A stretch of 58,358 nucleotides of DNA from Hypholoma sublateritium FD-334 SS-4 (GCA_000827495.1 KN817686.1:2732-61089); one strand, 5' to 3'. Positions 33,255-44,645 are shown, counted from the first letter of the stretch. The notes: generated by a model not told the origin, from the sequence alone. Made by a program: numbers and translations.

Positions 33255-35547
33255 TCAAGACGCGGCTTTTATGAGATCTGCCGCCCGTTCGGCGAGGATG
33301 TACACCGGTCCCATGGGGTGGCAGCTAGGCACGAACGGCTAGAAGCACGGTCAGAATCCCGACGACAATCCAACATGCAAACTACTCACGAAAACAGACA
33401 GATCAACGATACGGAGACCCGAAGTCCCCTTCACGGTCAGATCAGGATTGACCACCCCATCGAGCGCGTCCTGCGCCGCCATCGACGCCGTGGACGTGGG
33501 GTGGAACACGGTCGTCGTATGCTGGCGCGCGTGTTCCTCGAGCGCAGCGTCGGAGGTGCCGGCGAGCGACCCGAAGGCGCTCGTGATGTAGTCGCCCCAC
33601 GCGGGCGCGGCGGCGAAGCGCTTGATCGCCTTGACGCTCTCGACCATGGTGGTGATGTCGAAGAGGGTGTCGAGCATGTTGGGGTTTATGAGCGGCGCAA
33701 CGAAGGGGTTGGTGGATTGGATTGTGATGGAGCCGCCTGTCGTGGTAGGGTAAGTATTTTCAGGGAATAGGGGGATTGGGGTGCGTACGGGATGTGGGGG
33801 TGACGAGGGCGGTGAGTATGGTGAGGTAGCTGCCGTTGGATGGGAGGGTGACAATGGGGTCCAGCCAGAAGTTCTGCGCTGACGATCAATTTCACTAACA
33901 GATAAACGAGGACGGACAACATACAGCGAAGATGATCTCGAAGTGCGGCGTAGTCGGCCCCGCAGCGGGATCGGTAAATTGCTCAAGGACGGTAGAGTTC
34001 AGCCGCGCGAAGCCAATATTATTCACCACATTATTCGAGATGAACCCCGTCCTGTTAGTTTCCCACTGTGCGATGGCGGCCCCGAGCTGCGCCGGATCGC
34101 GCAGGATGTGGTCGAGGCTCGAGTTGCCCGCCACGTTGAAGATATTCGGGAGGAGGGGGTGGTCTTGTAGGTTCTTCCCCACTTGGGGGCTGTTGACCAG
34201 AACGGGGATGTCCAGCGGGGCGAGGTCCTCCGACGCGCCGATGCCGGAGAGCTGCAGTATTTGCGGTGTTCCCACGGCGCCCGCCGCGAGAATGACCTCT
34301 TTCGTAGCCTGCACTTGGAACGATGGGGTGACTAGACGCCGTGTCAGCTCTGAGATGCAGCGCATCATATTCTGTACCCACCTGAGAACGTCCGTGCGTC
34401 AGAAAACTGCACGTTCCTGAACGACCGGACCCCAGCGGGTGTGCCAATCGGGAGCAGCTTCGTAACCATCGCGTTGATCAGCACCGTCAGATTCGGGCGG
34501 TCATTCGCGCTCGCGAGATAGCTCGTCGACGAGCTCGCGCGCGTGCCGTTGACCATGGAGGACTGCGCCCAGCCGATGCCGAGCATGTCGTTGTTGATCC
34601 CGCTGATGTCCTGGTTGTACGGGAACTCCGCGAGCTGCTGCGTCGTGGCGACGACGCGCGCGTCAGTCGCTTGCGTCCAGACGGGGAGACTTACGTCCAG
34701 CTCGCCCGTGTATGAGTGCAGGGAGGCGATGTATTCGCTGGAGACGTTCTGCCCGTTGGTGGGCAGGATGAATTTCTCGTGCTGGATACGAGTAGGTCAG
34801 GTTCATAACGCATGCGCGAAGGTTAGTGGAGATATTTGCGTACCCTTTCGATATACTGCTTCATGTTGCTCCACGCCCACCCAGCGTCCGCGCTGACGTT
34901 GGCCATCCTGTCCCAGTCTTCATTCGTACCATACTGGTGAATCATATAATCTAAAACAACTCAATACCAGATCGACGATGACGTGCGTGACAAACGTACT
35001 GGCACTGCTGCTTCCACCAAGAAGCCGTCCACGGGGGTATGGGTATGTTCGATTGTCCAAGCCTGGCTGCGCGGTGGTGGTATAGTTCCAGTCCCACGGC
35101 GTATCTGTGCGCACGGCAAGTATGAGAGATGCCCTGATGCTGACGATGTAAGTGAAGACGAACCAGGCGTCACCGACGGCCCGAGGAACGGCGCGATGAC
35201 GGGAATCACATTCTCGTCGCTGCGAAGAGGAGATACACATGAATACAAGAAGCCTGCAAGTGCATTGCACCTTGACGCACCTCACACCTGCTTCGAGCAC
35301 CAGGACAGTAGTGTTCGCGTCCTCTGTGAGCCGATTTGCCAGCACGAGGCCGGCATTTCCCGCTGAAAATTTGATGGCCGTTAAACGTGTGCACGAGACG
35401 CAGAAACAAACACACACCTCCTACGATGACATAGTCGTACGTCGTGCTCGTCAGCTGCGACGCGTCTGTGAGCGTGACACCCAGAGCGCGGCTGAAGAAC
35501 AGCGCAGAAGCTACGAAGGCAGAGCGGAGGGACGTCGCGGACTTCAT
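33255..35547 (-). CDS. GMC oxidoreductase, aryl-alcohol-oxidase-like, secreted
   Basis: Ten exons with consistent phase (35547-35418, 35362-35281, 35219-35164, 35104-35000, 34950-34844, 34781-34382, 34331-33925, 33873-33789, 33736-33390, 33338-33255) give an intact 600-aa FAD enzyme. A signal peptide (residues 1 to about 25, SATSLRSAFVASALFFSRAL) suggests secretion. The Rossmann motif is YDYVIVGAGNAG. GMC signature 1 is RGRLLGGSSSANYM. Signature 2 is GAVGTPQILQLSGIG. Near the C-terminus are a His in VFHPTSTASM and the second in PSCHPMGP, which match the His pair at the active site of this family. Family members oxidise aromatic or aliphatic alcohols and make H2O2 for lignocellulose attack; the substrate here is not known. 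A TATAAAAG lies 72 bp upstream of the ATG. It is the only enzyme gene in the window. Confidence 0.9.
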
Positions 35548-35618
35548 TTTTTCCAACGGAAGTGGAATAGGCGAATGACGAATGATCAATGATACTTAAT
35601 CCCCGTCATTTGGCTCCT

Positions 35619-35626
35619 CTTTTATA
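35619..35626 (-). promoter_or_regulatory. TATA box of the GMC oxidoreductase
   Basis: TATAAAAG on the minus strand, 72 bp before the ATG at 35547. No alpha-type GTGGCA or GGCC boxes accompany it. Confidence 0.55.
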
Positions 35627-37876
35627 GTACGTCGCACCCCCGCGCCGTGCAGAGAACGATCATCGTCACAGGCCGAACCTTTCTTCCGTGTCTGTCCCCG
35701 CAGCGCTGAGCGGGTTGCCGTCGCCCGCCCGACGTCCTGCCCCATTTGGCGCGCATCTCCCACTGCCAGCGGCGTGCGGTCGTCAAGCAGCGGGGCGCCC
35801 GACGATGACTAATTGCGTTGCCTGCCGAAATATCATCCCCGAGCGCGGACACCTCCATTGGGCGGGTAGGGGTGGAACTTTTCGATTTGAGTGCAGTTTC
35901 ATCGACGAGATTCAGAGCCCAGGCGCGTGCGCGACCCGCGGTGGGTGCATGACAGCGGGGTGACAGGCGCTAAGATGATCATGCAAATCCAGCGGCTCCG
36001 AGATCTTTATGCATCCGCTATTGTTAGACAGCGTCTTTCAGAGCGTTGTTGTCACCGCTGACTGCGCTGGGTTGGATTAACGAAGTGCGAATTTTGGAGG
36101 TTTGAATTGTAGATGAAGTTCACTTCTCAGTGGTAGAGGCTTGTTTGTCGGTTTCCCTTTACTTAGAAGACACTTACGTTGATCTGAGAATACTTTTAAC
36201 GTGGCAAGATATTAATATCCAACGCCAGACTGACCCGAGTCCGTAAAGTATTTCAACACAAAACCACCGTGCGCGGAGTGTTTGGCGTATGCATGCATGA
36301 CTGATGATATAGTGCGATTTACATGACCAGACCAACGTACCGAGCAGGCGAGACTGCCTCGGAGAACGTGAGCCTGTAAAATGCAGTGTTGAGTCGATTG
36401 GTATAACTCGATCCGATCGGGCACTTTTATTGCCACCGCGCGCCGATGAGTTATACCCAACCCTCCCTGCATCATCGTTGTTTGTTCTGCGGACATTGAA
36501 GTAAGGCTGCTAACTAGTATATCATACTTTCCTTTTTTTTTAATGGTTATCCCAGGTCTCGAAGCTTGAGCGCGAGCTTGAGGCCTTGTGGGGCGGCGGG
36601 CGGCGGGCGCTGAGCCATATCAGGAAATATTCCCACATTCTACAGCACAGCAGTGACGAAGTTGCGCCTACTTTGGGTTTTNACTTCTGCTGGACGTTNT
36701 GATNTATCCAGAAAATTGAGCACACTAAGTTGACTGTCGTGCGCGTGAGCGTCGGCCAAAAAAATTGGATTTTATTTTATTTTTCCCGGTGCCTCTCGTT
36801 GCATGCACCTTGCGTGCACCATTGTTTGACCATTGTTAGTGTAAATATACTGAGTGCCATTTTTGCACCTCACGCTTGAGCCATATATCGTGCTCCAGAT
36901 TATTCAANCACGTCGCGTCCTCGCAGAGGATTTATTACCACTATTTATCTCGCGCGGGCAACGTGACGGAGCAGCCCGCGAACTTAGCGCGCGTCGCTCC
37001 AGAGCTCAAAATCCATACTTTTAACAATTTATTTTAAAAGCTGCCAATGCCGCCGCCTCGCCGACGTTTACTTGAATGTCCGATGGGACAAACACTGTGA
37101 TTCAGGGAGGGTTGGGTATAACTCATCGACATTCGGTATCAATCAATCTGCCCGATTGAATCGAGTTATACCAATCGACTACACACTCTGTAAAATGGCC
37201 AGACACTTGCGAGAATGTCGCGATTCTATGATAGAGATATGTATGTATATATACAGAAAAAGGGAAATGCAGCGGTGTAGTCTGCAGTGTGACATATGTA
37301 AATGTTGAATTCAGCCATTTCGGTATTATGCATACTTAGCAGGCGCATGAGCGCACGCGCGCCTCGACATGCCTAGGCAGCTGGCGCAGTGATCCGCGCG
37401 GACGCTCTTTCGAACAGTTTTGAATTCACCTCTGCTTCACTGCACTATCCGCCGGCCGCATTCGCCGGGAGCCAACTTGAACCGCGCGGTCTCCGGCCCC
37501 AGGTGCCTGTCACGGTGTCACCTCTGCTGGGATCAATGCTATCCGATGGTACGCGCAGGCATTGCATGATTGTGCTCTTCTGCCAAAGTGTTACTCGACT
37601 GAAAAAAGTGTATCATCATCGGTAAGTATATCATCTTCGAAATTCCAAGCTTTCACTTGGAATTTCAGAGAAGTGATGCTCGCCGTTCAAACTTCAGGGT
37701 CACAGCAGCGTAAGTAACGTCGCCCGAGCATCGCCGTCCGTTCCGGAGCCCAAGAACACGGCGCACCACCTCGGCAGTTCGACCCCCGTCTGCCTGCAGG
37801 CTGCGCGTGTCGGCTTCAAGTCGACTAGCGCAAATCCAGCTAGCGCGCATTATCGGGCAACGGGCGTCGTGGACCG
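35627..37876. other. Gene-free region with miniature inverted-repeat elements
   Basis: No gene is supported. It contains two copies of an ~80-bp inverted-repeat element in opposite orientation (36392-36473, 37100-37181), with four ambiguous bases between them. The remainder is unremarkable intergenic sequence. Confidence 0.4.
36392..37181. repeat. Pair of ~80-bp elements in inverted orientation (possible 790-bp MITE)
   Basis: 36392-36473 is the reverse complement of 37100-37181, with most bases matching (AGTCGATTGGTATAACTCGA...GAGTTATACCCAACCCTCCCTG). Each copy is itself nearly palindromic. They may be the terminal repeats of one element or two separate insertions. A fragment (AGTTATACCAATTG) recurs near 39243. 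Confidence 0.6.
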
Positions 37877-39349
37877 GTGGCTGAGCTGATTGTTGGTGTT
37901 TATGTACATGTCCGCTCCGCTCTCTCACACTCTGCGTCGTTTCAACTTCGCCTCTATCAAAACCTCCTCAACGCACTAGGAGGGTCGACCGGCTATTGCT
38001 ACACTCCACGCCACTCTTTCCGCCGCGCGCTCCTAACGCGAGTGTTCGTCACCTGTCTTCCATGGTGCGTCGTGTCTCGCGCCTCCATCAACGTGCGCTG
38101 CTTCCGTTCATCACTCCCATCTCACCAGCTTCCAGGACGTCGTCTGTGCGAAGCACCCTCCGGCGTGATGACACCTCCGCCCGACCCGCCCGACCCATTG
38201 CTGCTCAGTACGTCCCACCATCCTCTAGCAAGTGCGTCTGCTCATATCCTTGCCCCCCCCCCGATAACGTCGCGGCGCCCTATTGAGCAGCACGCGCAAG
38301 GCCCGCCCGCGCCCGCCATCTGCCTCGTCTCCAGCTCTCATCTATTTCTGCTGCGACCCAGTTTCCCATTGCCCGTATCCCCCCCCCCATCGGAATCTGG
38401 TGCGTCGCGAGCCACCACTCGTCATCTTCACAACTATTGCTCAAGCCCGCACAGAATCCCTGGTCAACGAGCTACGACCTCTAGCACATCGACAGTGCAT
38501 GGAGCGTTGCATGGAGCGCTGCACTTACAGATACCAGGGACGACGCGCGCGCCCGCAGTGCGTTGCCACGCGCCTGCGCTCCGTCGACTGTCATCACCGC
38601 GGCGCTTCGACGACAGCTATGGCATGCGTAAGCAGTTCGAAGTACGCATCGCCGCGCGCGTAGGACGTATGCCCACTGTATGCGCATACCACGCGTACTC
38701 TGATTTCGAACGCACGGCCGCGCAAGTGTCTTCTACCGTGTACGTGGACACGCGCGCTGATTTCTCTGTTCAGGTGCGAGGCGACGACGCACGCGGATTC
38801 CTGGAGGGTACGTACGACGCGTCTGCGCCCCGTCCGTCGAAGCGGTAAGTCGCACGGTGGCTCCGCGGTTGATATCTACCTTAGCTTGGCGCTGCGTCGC
38901 GCCATATAGGCGGAGGGTATTCTTTGCACGGCGGCTGTGATATAAGTTGCCTTGCGCGCTGACTTGTGTAATCAGTTGGGTTGGAGACGCATGCGCGCGC
39001 GTCGATGGAGGAAGGAGGATCTTAGACATTTCGCACGGGCCTCGCGGGAGCGACCATGTAAGCTGCGTGCGCTGGTGGGCGCCGGTCTGGTCTCTATAAA
39101 CAGCTAGAACGCATGGGGCCACGGTATGTCAGATTTCTAAAGGACGTTGTAACGTAGTAACGTAAAATCTAATACTTGTTCTACTGAATAAATATTACAG
39201 AGAATGACCGATCAGGTGCTAGGTAATTCGCGAAAAGAGTCCAAGTTATACCAATTGTATTAATCATAACCACATCTGAATCTATCACCCACTAAGCAGC
39301 TCTCACCACGCACACACTGTATCCTATCTACCACTTTGTCCGTCTCCCC
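37877..39349. repeat. CT-skewed repeat block downstream of gene D
   Basis: GC-rich and CT-skewed on the plus strand, the opposite skew to the blocks before genes A and B. A 323-codon frame stays open here, but it is Ser/Arg/Pro/His-rich without motifs and so is treated as composition. No gene is called. Confidence 0.35.
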
Positions 39350-40006
39350 TTACACGACGGGCCGCGGAAACACATTCGCGCCCTTCCACTTCCTGCACCG
39401 CCTCTCCCCCTGATGCTCAAGATACCGCCCATTCCACACCTCGTCCGTATGATAATGCCGCACCGTCGTCCCACACCTCCCGCACACCACATCCCACTCC
39501 TCCACGAAGTGCTGCCTCTCCCCCGCCCCCGCCGGCGCCAGGCGCTGCAACATCCGCCCAAAGTCCTCCCGCGTGATGCGCTCATTCATATCAACCGCGA
39601 AGTCGACGTGGCACAGGTCGATCTGCGTCCCCTCCGGAACGTACGCCCACGGCTCGGCGGGCAGCGGGATGGGTAACGGTGCCCCGGAGCGGCTGAGGTG
39701 CGCCCATAGGGAGAGCTCGACGCGCGCGGGCGGCGGGGAGAGCCCCGGGGGTGGAGAGCGGAAGTAGCGGTACGGGGCCCTGCGGCCGCGGAAGTGGACG
39801 TAGATGGGCGTTGGGCCCGTGCGGGGGGAGAAGATGGTGGGCTGTGGGTGCGTTGGCGGGGGGTGTTGGATGGGTGTGAGCATGGATCGCGCGGTGGTTG
39901 CGGTGAATGGGAGCGGAAAGATGTACAAGTCGTTTTCTGATGCCATAGACGCAGGGAGATTGGAGTAAGAGGGTGGGGGGGATGTATTGGGACGATTGGG
40001 GTACAT
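39350..40006 (-). CDS. Alpha-family protein D (C-terminal C2HC zinc-finger-like module)
   Basis: A single-exon gene for 218 aa. The ATG at 40004-40006 is in the context TCGAAATG, shared with genes E and G (CCGAAATG at H), 73 bp after a TATATAAG box. The N-terminal 75 residues are Pro/Thr-rich. The core has PIYVHFRGRRAPY, EGTQIDLCHVDF and EDFGRMLQRLAP. The terminal module is EEWDVVCGRC...WNGRYLEHQGERRC, with C175, C178, H198 and C204 (C-x2-C-x19-H-x5-C). With E, G and H it forms subtype II, which differs from subtype I (A, B, C, F) by the EGTxIDL box and usually x5 before the last Cys. Intact. Function unknown. Confidence 0.75.
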   Translation of the reverse strand: MYPNRPNTSPPPSYSNLPASMASENDLYIFPLPFTATTARSMLTPIQHPPPTHPQPTIFSPRTGPTPIYVHFRGRRAPYRYFRSPPPGLSPPPARVELSLWAHLSRSGAPLPIPLPAEPWAYVPEGTQIDLCHVDFAVDMNERITREDFGRMLQRLAPAGAGERQHFVEEWDVVCGRCGTTVRHYHTDEVWNGRYLEHQGERRCRKWKGANVFPRPVV

Positions 40007-40071
40007 TTCGATGGCTGCTGTTGTCGAAGACTGATTTCTGCGTTGGAAATATGCGTAGGCAGGCCGCGCCT

Positions 40072-40160
40072 CTTATATACTTGAGATGTATGCCACCAAG
40101 CACTTATGATTTCGAGTGGCCCACTGGTCCACCGAATGCACATTATCAACGGCCACAGAA
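40072..40160 (-). promoter_or_regulatory. Alpha-family promoter of gene D
   Basis: On the minus strand: GTGGCC near 40160, GTGGGCCAC near 40118, TTGGTGGCA (GTGGCA at 40091-40096) and TATATAAG at 40072-40079, then AGGCGCG. GTGGCA starts 19 bp before TATAAG, as at genes E, G and H. Confidence 0.6.
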
Positions 40161-40609
40161 GCTCTTCACGGTGGCTCACGACTAATTAGCGAGGCCGGTA
40201 TTTCAATTCCATTTGGCCGATGTGGCCTAGTAGATCTTACACTTAAAATACCCGGGCCACATAATCCATACGTATACAGTAGATAGAGGCGCCCTCAGTG
40301 GCCGTTCATGAGCTGAAATTCTCTGCCTGTAATATCTTCCTATTTTTGACGTTTTGTGAGCATGGTCAGTGCACAGGAACGGAAACTCCTCTCATAAAAC
40401 ATACACCAAGGAAGCATGGCTAACTAACATGTAAAGACCCCTTGAATTCCATGTTATGATTATATCATCACTGGTAGATTACTGGGGACTAGGGCAAGAT
40501 TCGATTTGTAAGATTCTGGGGAATGCTTCTATAAGTGCATTTCTGTAAGAGAAACCGCGTAGACGCATCGCGGTCCATTTTATAAGAACCTCAATGCGTG
40601 TCAGCGGCG
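40161..40609. other. Intergenic
   Basis: About 450 bp between genes D and the WW gene. A further GGCC pair (about 40215-40260) lies here. No gene seen. Confidence 0.4.
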
Positions 40610-41335
40610 TCAACGCCAGTCCGCGTGCAGGATATGATCAATGTTGACACCACCGGCCTCCCGACCCACAGGCTCGAGGGGCATAACGACGCCGACCAAC
40701 CACGCAAGCGGTGCGACGACATCGCGGCCCTGCTCGCGCAGAAGCACCAGCTCCCGATACCGCTCGACGATCTGCCCAATCGTTCGCTCAGAAAAACAGT
40801 ACTGCGCCCCGGCGTTCACGGCCGTCTGTGCGCGCTGGACCGCCGCCACGAAGGCCGCCTCCGCGCCGGGTGGCAGCGCGCGGTGGTGCGACGGGAACTC
40901 GGCGATGTGCGTCCAGAACTCTTCCGGCGGCGCGACGCGCAGCCCAGTGCGGTCCGCGTAGCGGTAGGCGGTGTGCGCGCTGCGCGAGTACATGCGGATC
41001 ACGGCCGTGTGGCGGGTGACCTCGGAGACGACGAGCTCGATGTCGCGTGGCAGGCGATGGGCGTGGGGGTCGTCCGCGAGGCAGGCGATGTGGTCGGCGC
41101 GCGCGTCGAGGATGTAGTGCAGGGTGGCGGCATCACGCACGTTATCGGATGTGGTGAGGCAGAGGGAATCGTTATGGAAATAGATGTCGCCGTTAGGATG
41201 CTGGTGCTGGCGCCATCCGCGCGCAAGGGGTGCGCGGTTCGAGTTGGTTATGGTGTTCCCTCCTGCAGGTGGGTTGTATTGCATGGTTTCTATAAAGTTT
41301 AGGGAGTTGTGATTCCCTCTTGATGGGAATGCCAT
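40610..41335 (-). CDS. WW-domain-like protein, short form
   Basis: Up to 241 aa; the ATG at 41335 or the in-frame ATG at 41284 could be the start. Residues 38-60 (ARGWRQHQHPNGDIYFHN) look like the first two strands of a WW domain, with W and the YF pair. Further on, ELVVSEV...CHTAV-type strands and EEFWTHIAEFPSHHRALP recall a large agaricomycete family in which a WW-like start is followed by a Y/FWTH..FPSH motif and usually membrane segments. Those membrane segments are absent here, so this is a short or truncated member. The C-terminal 60 residues are helical and end soon after a proline-containing stretch. Function unknown. A TATATAAGG box lies 109 bp before the first ATG. Confidence 0.55.
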   Translation of the reverse strand: MAFPSRGNHNSLNFIETMQYNPPAGGNTITNSNRAPLARGWRQHQHPNGDIYFHNDSLCLTTSDNVRDAATLHYILDARADHIACLADDPHAHRLPRDIELVVSEVTRHTAVIRMYSRSAHTAYRYADRTGLRVAPPEEFWTHIAEFPSHHRALPPGAEAAFVAAVQRAQTAVNAGAQYCFSERTIGQIVERYRELVLLREQGRDVVAPLAWLVGVVMPLEPVGREAGGVNIDHILHADWR

Positions 41336-41443
41336 TTTTGAGACCGAGAGAGAATGAGCGCTTCTATAGTTGTAAGACGATGCAAAATTCCAGGTAGCTA
41401 TAAAATAACTGGTGAATATAGAAAACGGGGATTGCGCTCGCTA

Positions 41444-41495
41444 CCTTATATACTATTTGATAGCGAGAGGGCCTCCGCTATGCTGCAGTGGCATC
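41444..41495 (-). promoter_or_regulatory. TATA box and GCCAC box of the WW gene
   Basis: Minus strand: GATGCCACTGCAG near 41490, GAGGCCCTC near 41470, TATATAAGG at 41444-41452 followed by GCGAGCGC. The TATA surroundings resemble those of alpha subtype II. Confidence 0.4.
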
Positions 41496-42109
41496 ACATT
41501 AGATAGGATGGATGTCTCGTAGTTTACCCGGTGGAAATGCAGTTGACGGAGGCCATAATAAATACGAAATTCCGGAGAGCTTGAATTTGAAAAAGCACGA
41601 ATAATTCAGAAGACGAAGTAAGACATGCATATTTCTTCTAGGTTCGTACATGGGGTTTACGAAATATTCTTTGCTACACACAGATAGCCTCAGTGGGAAG
41701 ATAAACGCGCGTCACGTTCTGCGCGGCATGCGCGTTACGGGCGAAAGGGTACCCTTGATTAATTCTACAAATTTATCGAAATAACCTTAAGACCTCATCA
41801 GCATGTATTCCTGTGCCTTGTGGGAAATGGAGCGCGCCGAGCGTCCTGCGCGCCGCAGCCAGTGTGCGAACTCTGACGTTTCGCTTCACGGCTCGCAGCT
41901 TGTGTCTCGGCACGTGCGGTGTGGTATTAGCCAAATCTGCTTGATACGCGTCTACAACTCGCGCTCGCAGCGCGCCCGCCGCGGCGCTCCTTTAACTCCC
42001 CAGGACTAGCATGCGCCGCTTCAGCACTCGCCGCTTGTGCTAGCACCGTATCTCTAGGGCTCTACTTGTATGCACTCTAATTGATGCGCGCGTGTATAGC
42101 AGTTGGTTG
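41496..42109. other. Intergenic
   Basis: No gene seen; contains a GC-rich patch at 41820-42040 with no motif, then the GGCC-rich upstream region of beta1. Confidence 0.4.
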
Positions 42110-42392
42110 AGATGATTTTGAGCGCGCTGTCTTGGCCAAAGCGGAGTATGGCCAAATTCGGAACTAAGTTACAGGCCTCATTTGGCCGCGAGCCACTGAA
42201 TTGCTTCTGGGATATTTTTGAATGCAGCACATCTTGGCTAAATCGGGCCAATACCAAAATCGGAAATACAGGCCTCATTTGGACGCGCGCCGCTAGAGGT
42301 GCTTCTATGGCCATTGCATGGCAGAGGCCGCGGCTCGCCATACATGGAAATGTTTTATGCGCTTTGGAGCCACCGCCCATTGGTATATAAGC
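42110..42392 (+). promoter_or_regulatory. Promoter region of beta1 with repeated TGGCC boxes
   Basis: TGGCCAAA, TGGCCAAAT, TTTGGCCGC, GGGCCAA, TGGCCATT and GAGGCC occur across 42130-42335. Near the core come GGAGCCACC and TATATAAG (42384-42391). The ATG is 123 bp downstream. Phrases such as CAGGCCTCATTTGG repeat about 100 bp apart, so part of this region is an internal duplication. Confidence 0.5.
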
Positions 42393-42506
42393 TACCCTAG
42401 CCAATGTCCATTATGCACTCCCATAATTTACAGCATTACTACTGAGGTGAAGCGCGTCATTTCAATTGTTTACGTGCCCTTAACCCGACTAACTCGAGCG
42501 CAGATC

Positions 42507-43146
42507 ATGTCCGCACAACCGATCTTCACCTTCCACCCGTGGAATATCGGCACCCCCAATCATTCGAAGCACGCGGTGGTTCTTTGCTCCACGCAGCCAG
42601 GTCCACGTTACATGGTGACCAGTTTAGACGGCTGCGTCCGAGTCGTTCGGAAACCCGAGAACGAACTCGTCGCGGTATTCTCTCACATTCCTCGGAGAAG
42701 ACCTATTTACGAGACCTCCCCCATCGACCATCCCCGGTGCGTCTTCCACGCTCCACATCATGTGTACGGACTCATTTGTACTGCGTGTTCCGTGTCAGAT
42801 AGGAATGTGATCGTCGACAACATAGAATATCTTTGGCTCACCGTCGAATTCGCCGGGGTTCGTCGGGTAAGCGCCGCTTGTTCGCGGACACTGCAGACCA
42901 TTTAAGCTGACTGTAGCCGTCGCTATCGATTTCTTCCTTGTGTAGTACGAGCTCTATACGCTGCAGAGAGATATACTGATGGTGGTCCTGCGCGTGGATG
43001 ATGATGGCGTTATTTCATTCCATCCCAGGCCGGGGATCACACCACAGCAAGGTTGGTGCGACATCATAGTCAGCGAGATTGTGCATATGATCATCGCTGA
43101 GGACGCGTGGCTGGCTGGCGCGAATATACAGCTGACGCGAGACTAA
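42507..43146 (+). CDS. Beta-family protein 1, unknown function
   Basis: Two exons: 42507-42866 (120 codons) and 42946-43146 (67 codons with stop). The 79-bp intron has a GTAAGC donor and TTGTGTAG acceptor, phase 0. The 186-aa protein has no known domain. It is a clear paralogue of beta2 on the opposite strand: both have an N-terminal FxPW motif, a His/Pro-rich middle (DHPRCVFHAPHH), the same intron phase and position ([RV]R|Y[EN]LYT), and a matching second exon (LRVDDDGV, DAWLAGANIQL). The pattern looks like a compact beta-rich domain. Soluble; no signal peptide. The conserved intron and sequence show that it is a real gene. Confidence 0.7.
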
Positions 43147-43475
43147 TTATCAAATTCGAGGGCATATGTACTTTGATGGTCATTTATTTGGTATACAGTC
43201 TACTATTATACTTCTATACGTGCCACATAGTTTACTTCACTTGTTTCCTGGCCAAATTTCTAATAATTCTACTGGACGGCGTAGTACTTGATGCCTGCAT
43301 TCGTCATTATCAATGACGATATTCTTACAGATTTTGCGAGATTTTAGACCTGGAGTCAAATCACTAATCTGAAGTTCAAAGACTCTTCCATATTTCTTTC
43401 GTGGAAAAATCTGCAGTGGACGGTCTCTAAATTTAAAGTAGTACGCACCCCACGGACCCGTCCACGTGCATCACG

Positions 43476-43713
43476 GACGGCACGCCGTCGACTTCGGGCT
43501 CGACTAGGCTCGACTTGAACCAATACATCACGCGCACGGACTTCGGGCTGATCCTGCAGAGCGTAGGATTGGGATATCGTGTGCAGGTGCTGTGGGGAAG
43601 TGGTTCGTCATTATTATGCCGACGAGTTTTGGAATGGGCGATATCTTGAGCATCGGAAGGATCCGGAGTGCATGAGCTGGACGGGCTCCGAAGTGTTTCA
43701 GCTACCCGCATAG
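43476..43713 (+). pseudogene. Alpha-family relic (subtype II)
   Basis: Frame 1 reads DGTPSTSGST...LDLNQYITRTDFGLILQ, aligning with EGTPIDL...NTTRTNFGLMLQ of protein E. At about 43555-43566 the frame shifts by one and the piece for LAPP is missing. The second frame carries a good terminal module (DWDIVCRCCGEVV...FWNGRYLEH then x5 and C) and stops at 43711-43713. No N-terminus or alpha promoter is seen before it. The module is intact enough to suggest loss by deletion, not long decay. Confidence 0.7.
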
Positions 43714-43983
43714 GGTGATATTCGGACTGCGTAGTGGATTATTGATTTATAATTTAGAGGACAACATACTGTATACTCGAGATGTGATTGATACATTTGC
43801 TACATGATGGACTAATTTCGTGGTTTGCCCAAGATTCCAGTCAGTTACTTCACGAATCCCACTCCTATTTCTCCATATTGATGTCCATGTATATAATATA
43901 TATATGTGGGCGAATATTTAGTAGAACAAGTGTTAGATCCTACACTACAAGGTTGCACGACTCAATGATAGCCACGAAGCGCC
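43714..43983. other. Intergenic
   Basis: AT-rich sequence between the alpha relic and the 3' end of beta2; nothing seen. Confidence 0.4.
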
Positions 43984-44645
43984 TTAACCCAGTTTCAAAT
44001 TCGCATCCTCGAGCCACTCATCCTTCATAATCGACATGAAGACAATCGCGGCGACGATGCCGTCGCACATTGTACTGGGGAGCCCAACTTGGAGCCGCAG
44101 ATCGAGTTTAACGTGCTTGTCATCGACGCGCAGGTGAGCGAGCAGAACGTCCTGTGTCGTGTATAGGTTGTACTTCAGAGAGAGTAGAAGAAAATCATTA
44201 GTCAGATGGAGTTTATTCCACGCTGGCGTGCAGGCTGCAGCGTCCTCCAACGAGGGGTACTTACCCGAGTGACCCCTGGCGCCCTGTTGATAGCGTACCA
44301 TTCATAGTCTCTGCCGCCTATGTGGAGCGTCTTCCTCGTCCTGAAATATGCAATAAGAGTCAATCCCGGCGCACGCCGACACAACGGGGAGGAGGCGAAG
44401 TGATGGACGCACGGAGAATGCGTCGTGATGGGGTCCACCGTCAGGAATGGCTCCGGAACCCCGGGACCGGCGAAGAACTTGGCGATACTCGCATGGTTCG
44501 GCGCGCGCCACACTTCGACGTGGCCAGCCCATGTGTGCATCCTGAAGACTGGGCCTTCTTCTGAGGAGCTGTAGACCATCGCGTGCATTGTGCGATTCGA
44601 GGCGGCGTTGAGCCACGGCTCAAATGTTAATGTGCGGATAGACAT
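43984..44645 (-). CDS. Beta-family protein 2, unknown function
   Basis: Exon 1 is 44645-44265 (127 codons) and exon 2 is 44172-43984 (63 codons with stop). The 92-bp intron has a GTAAGT donor and CTGAAG acceptor, phase 0; 189 aa. It matches beta1 in FxPW near the N-terminus (LTFEPWLN), in VDPITTHSPCVHHF, and strongly in the second exon (YNLYTTQDVLLAHLRVDD; DEWLEDANLKL). The two genes converge and flank the alpha relic. No signal peptide or membrane span. Function unknown. Confidence 0.7.

Noticed and set aside
33318..33770. Plus-strand frame opposite the GMC gene
   Set aside because: Antisense shadow of the GMC exon that carries the active-site His; the minus strand gives ten exons in phase.
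37877..38848. 323-codon open frame on the plus strand
   Set aside because: Composition-driven (Ser/Arg/Pro/His); other frames overlap with equal length; no domain.
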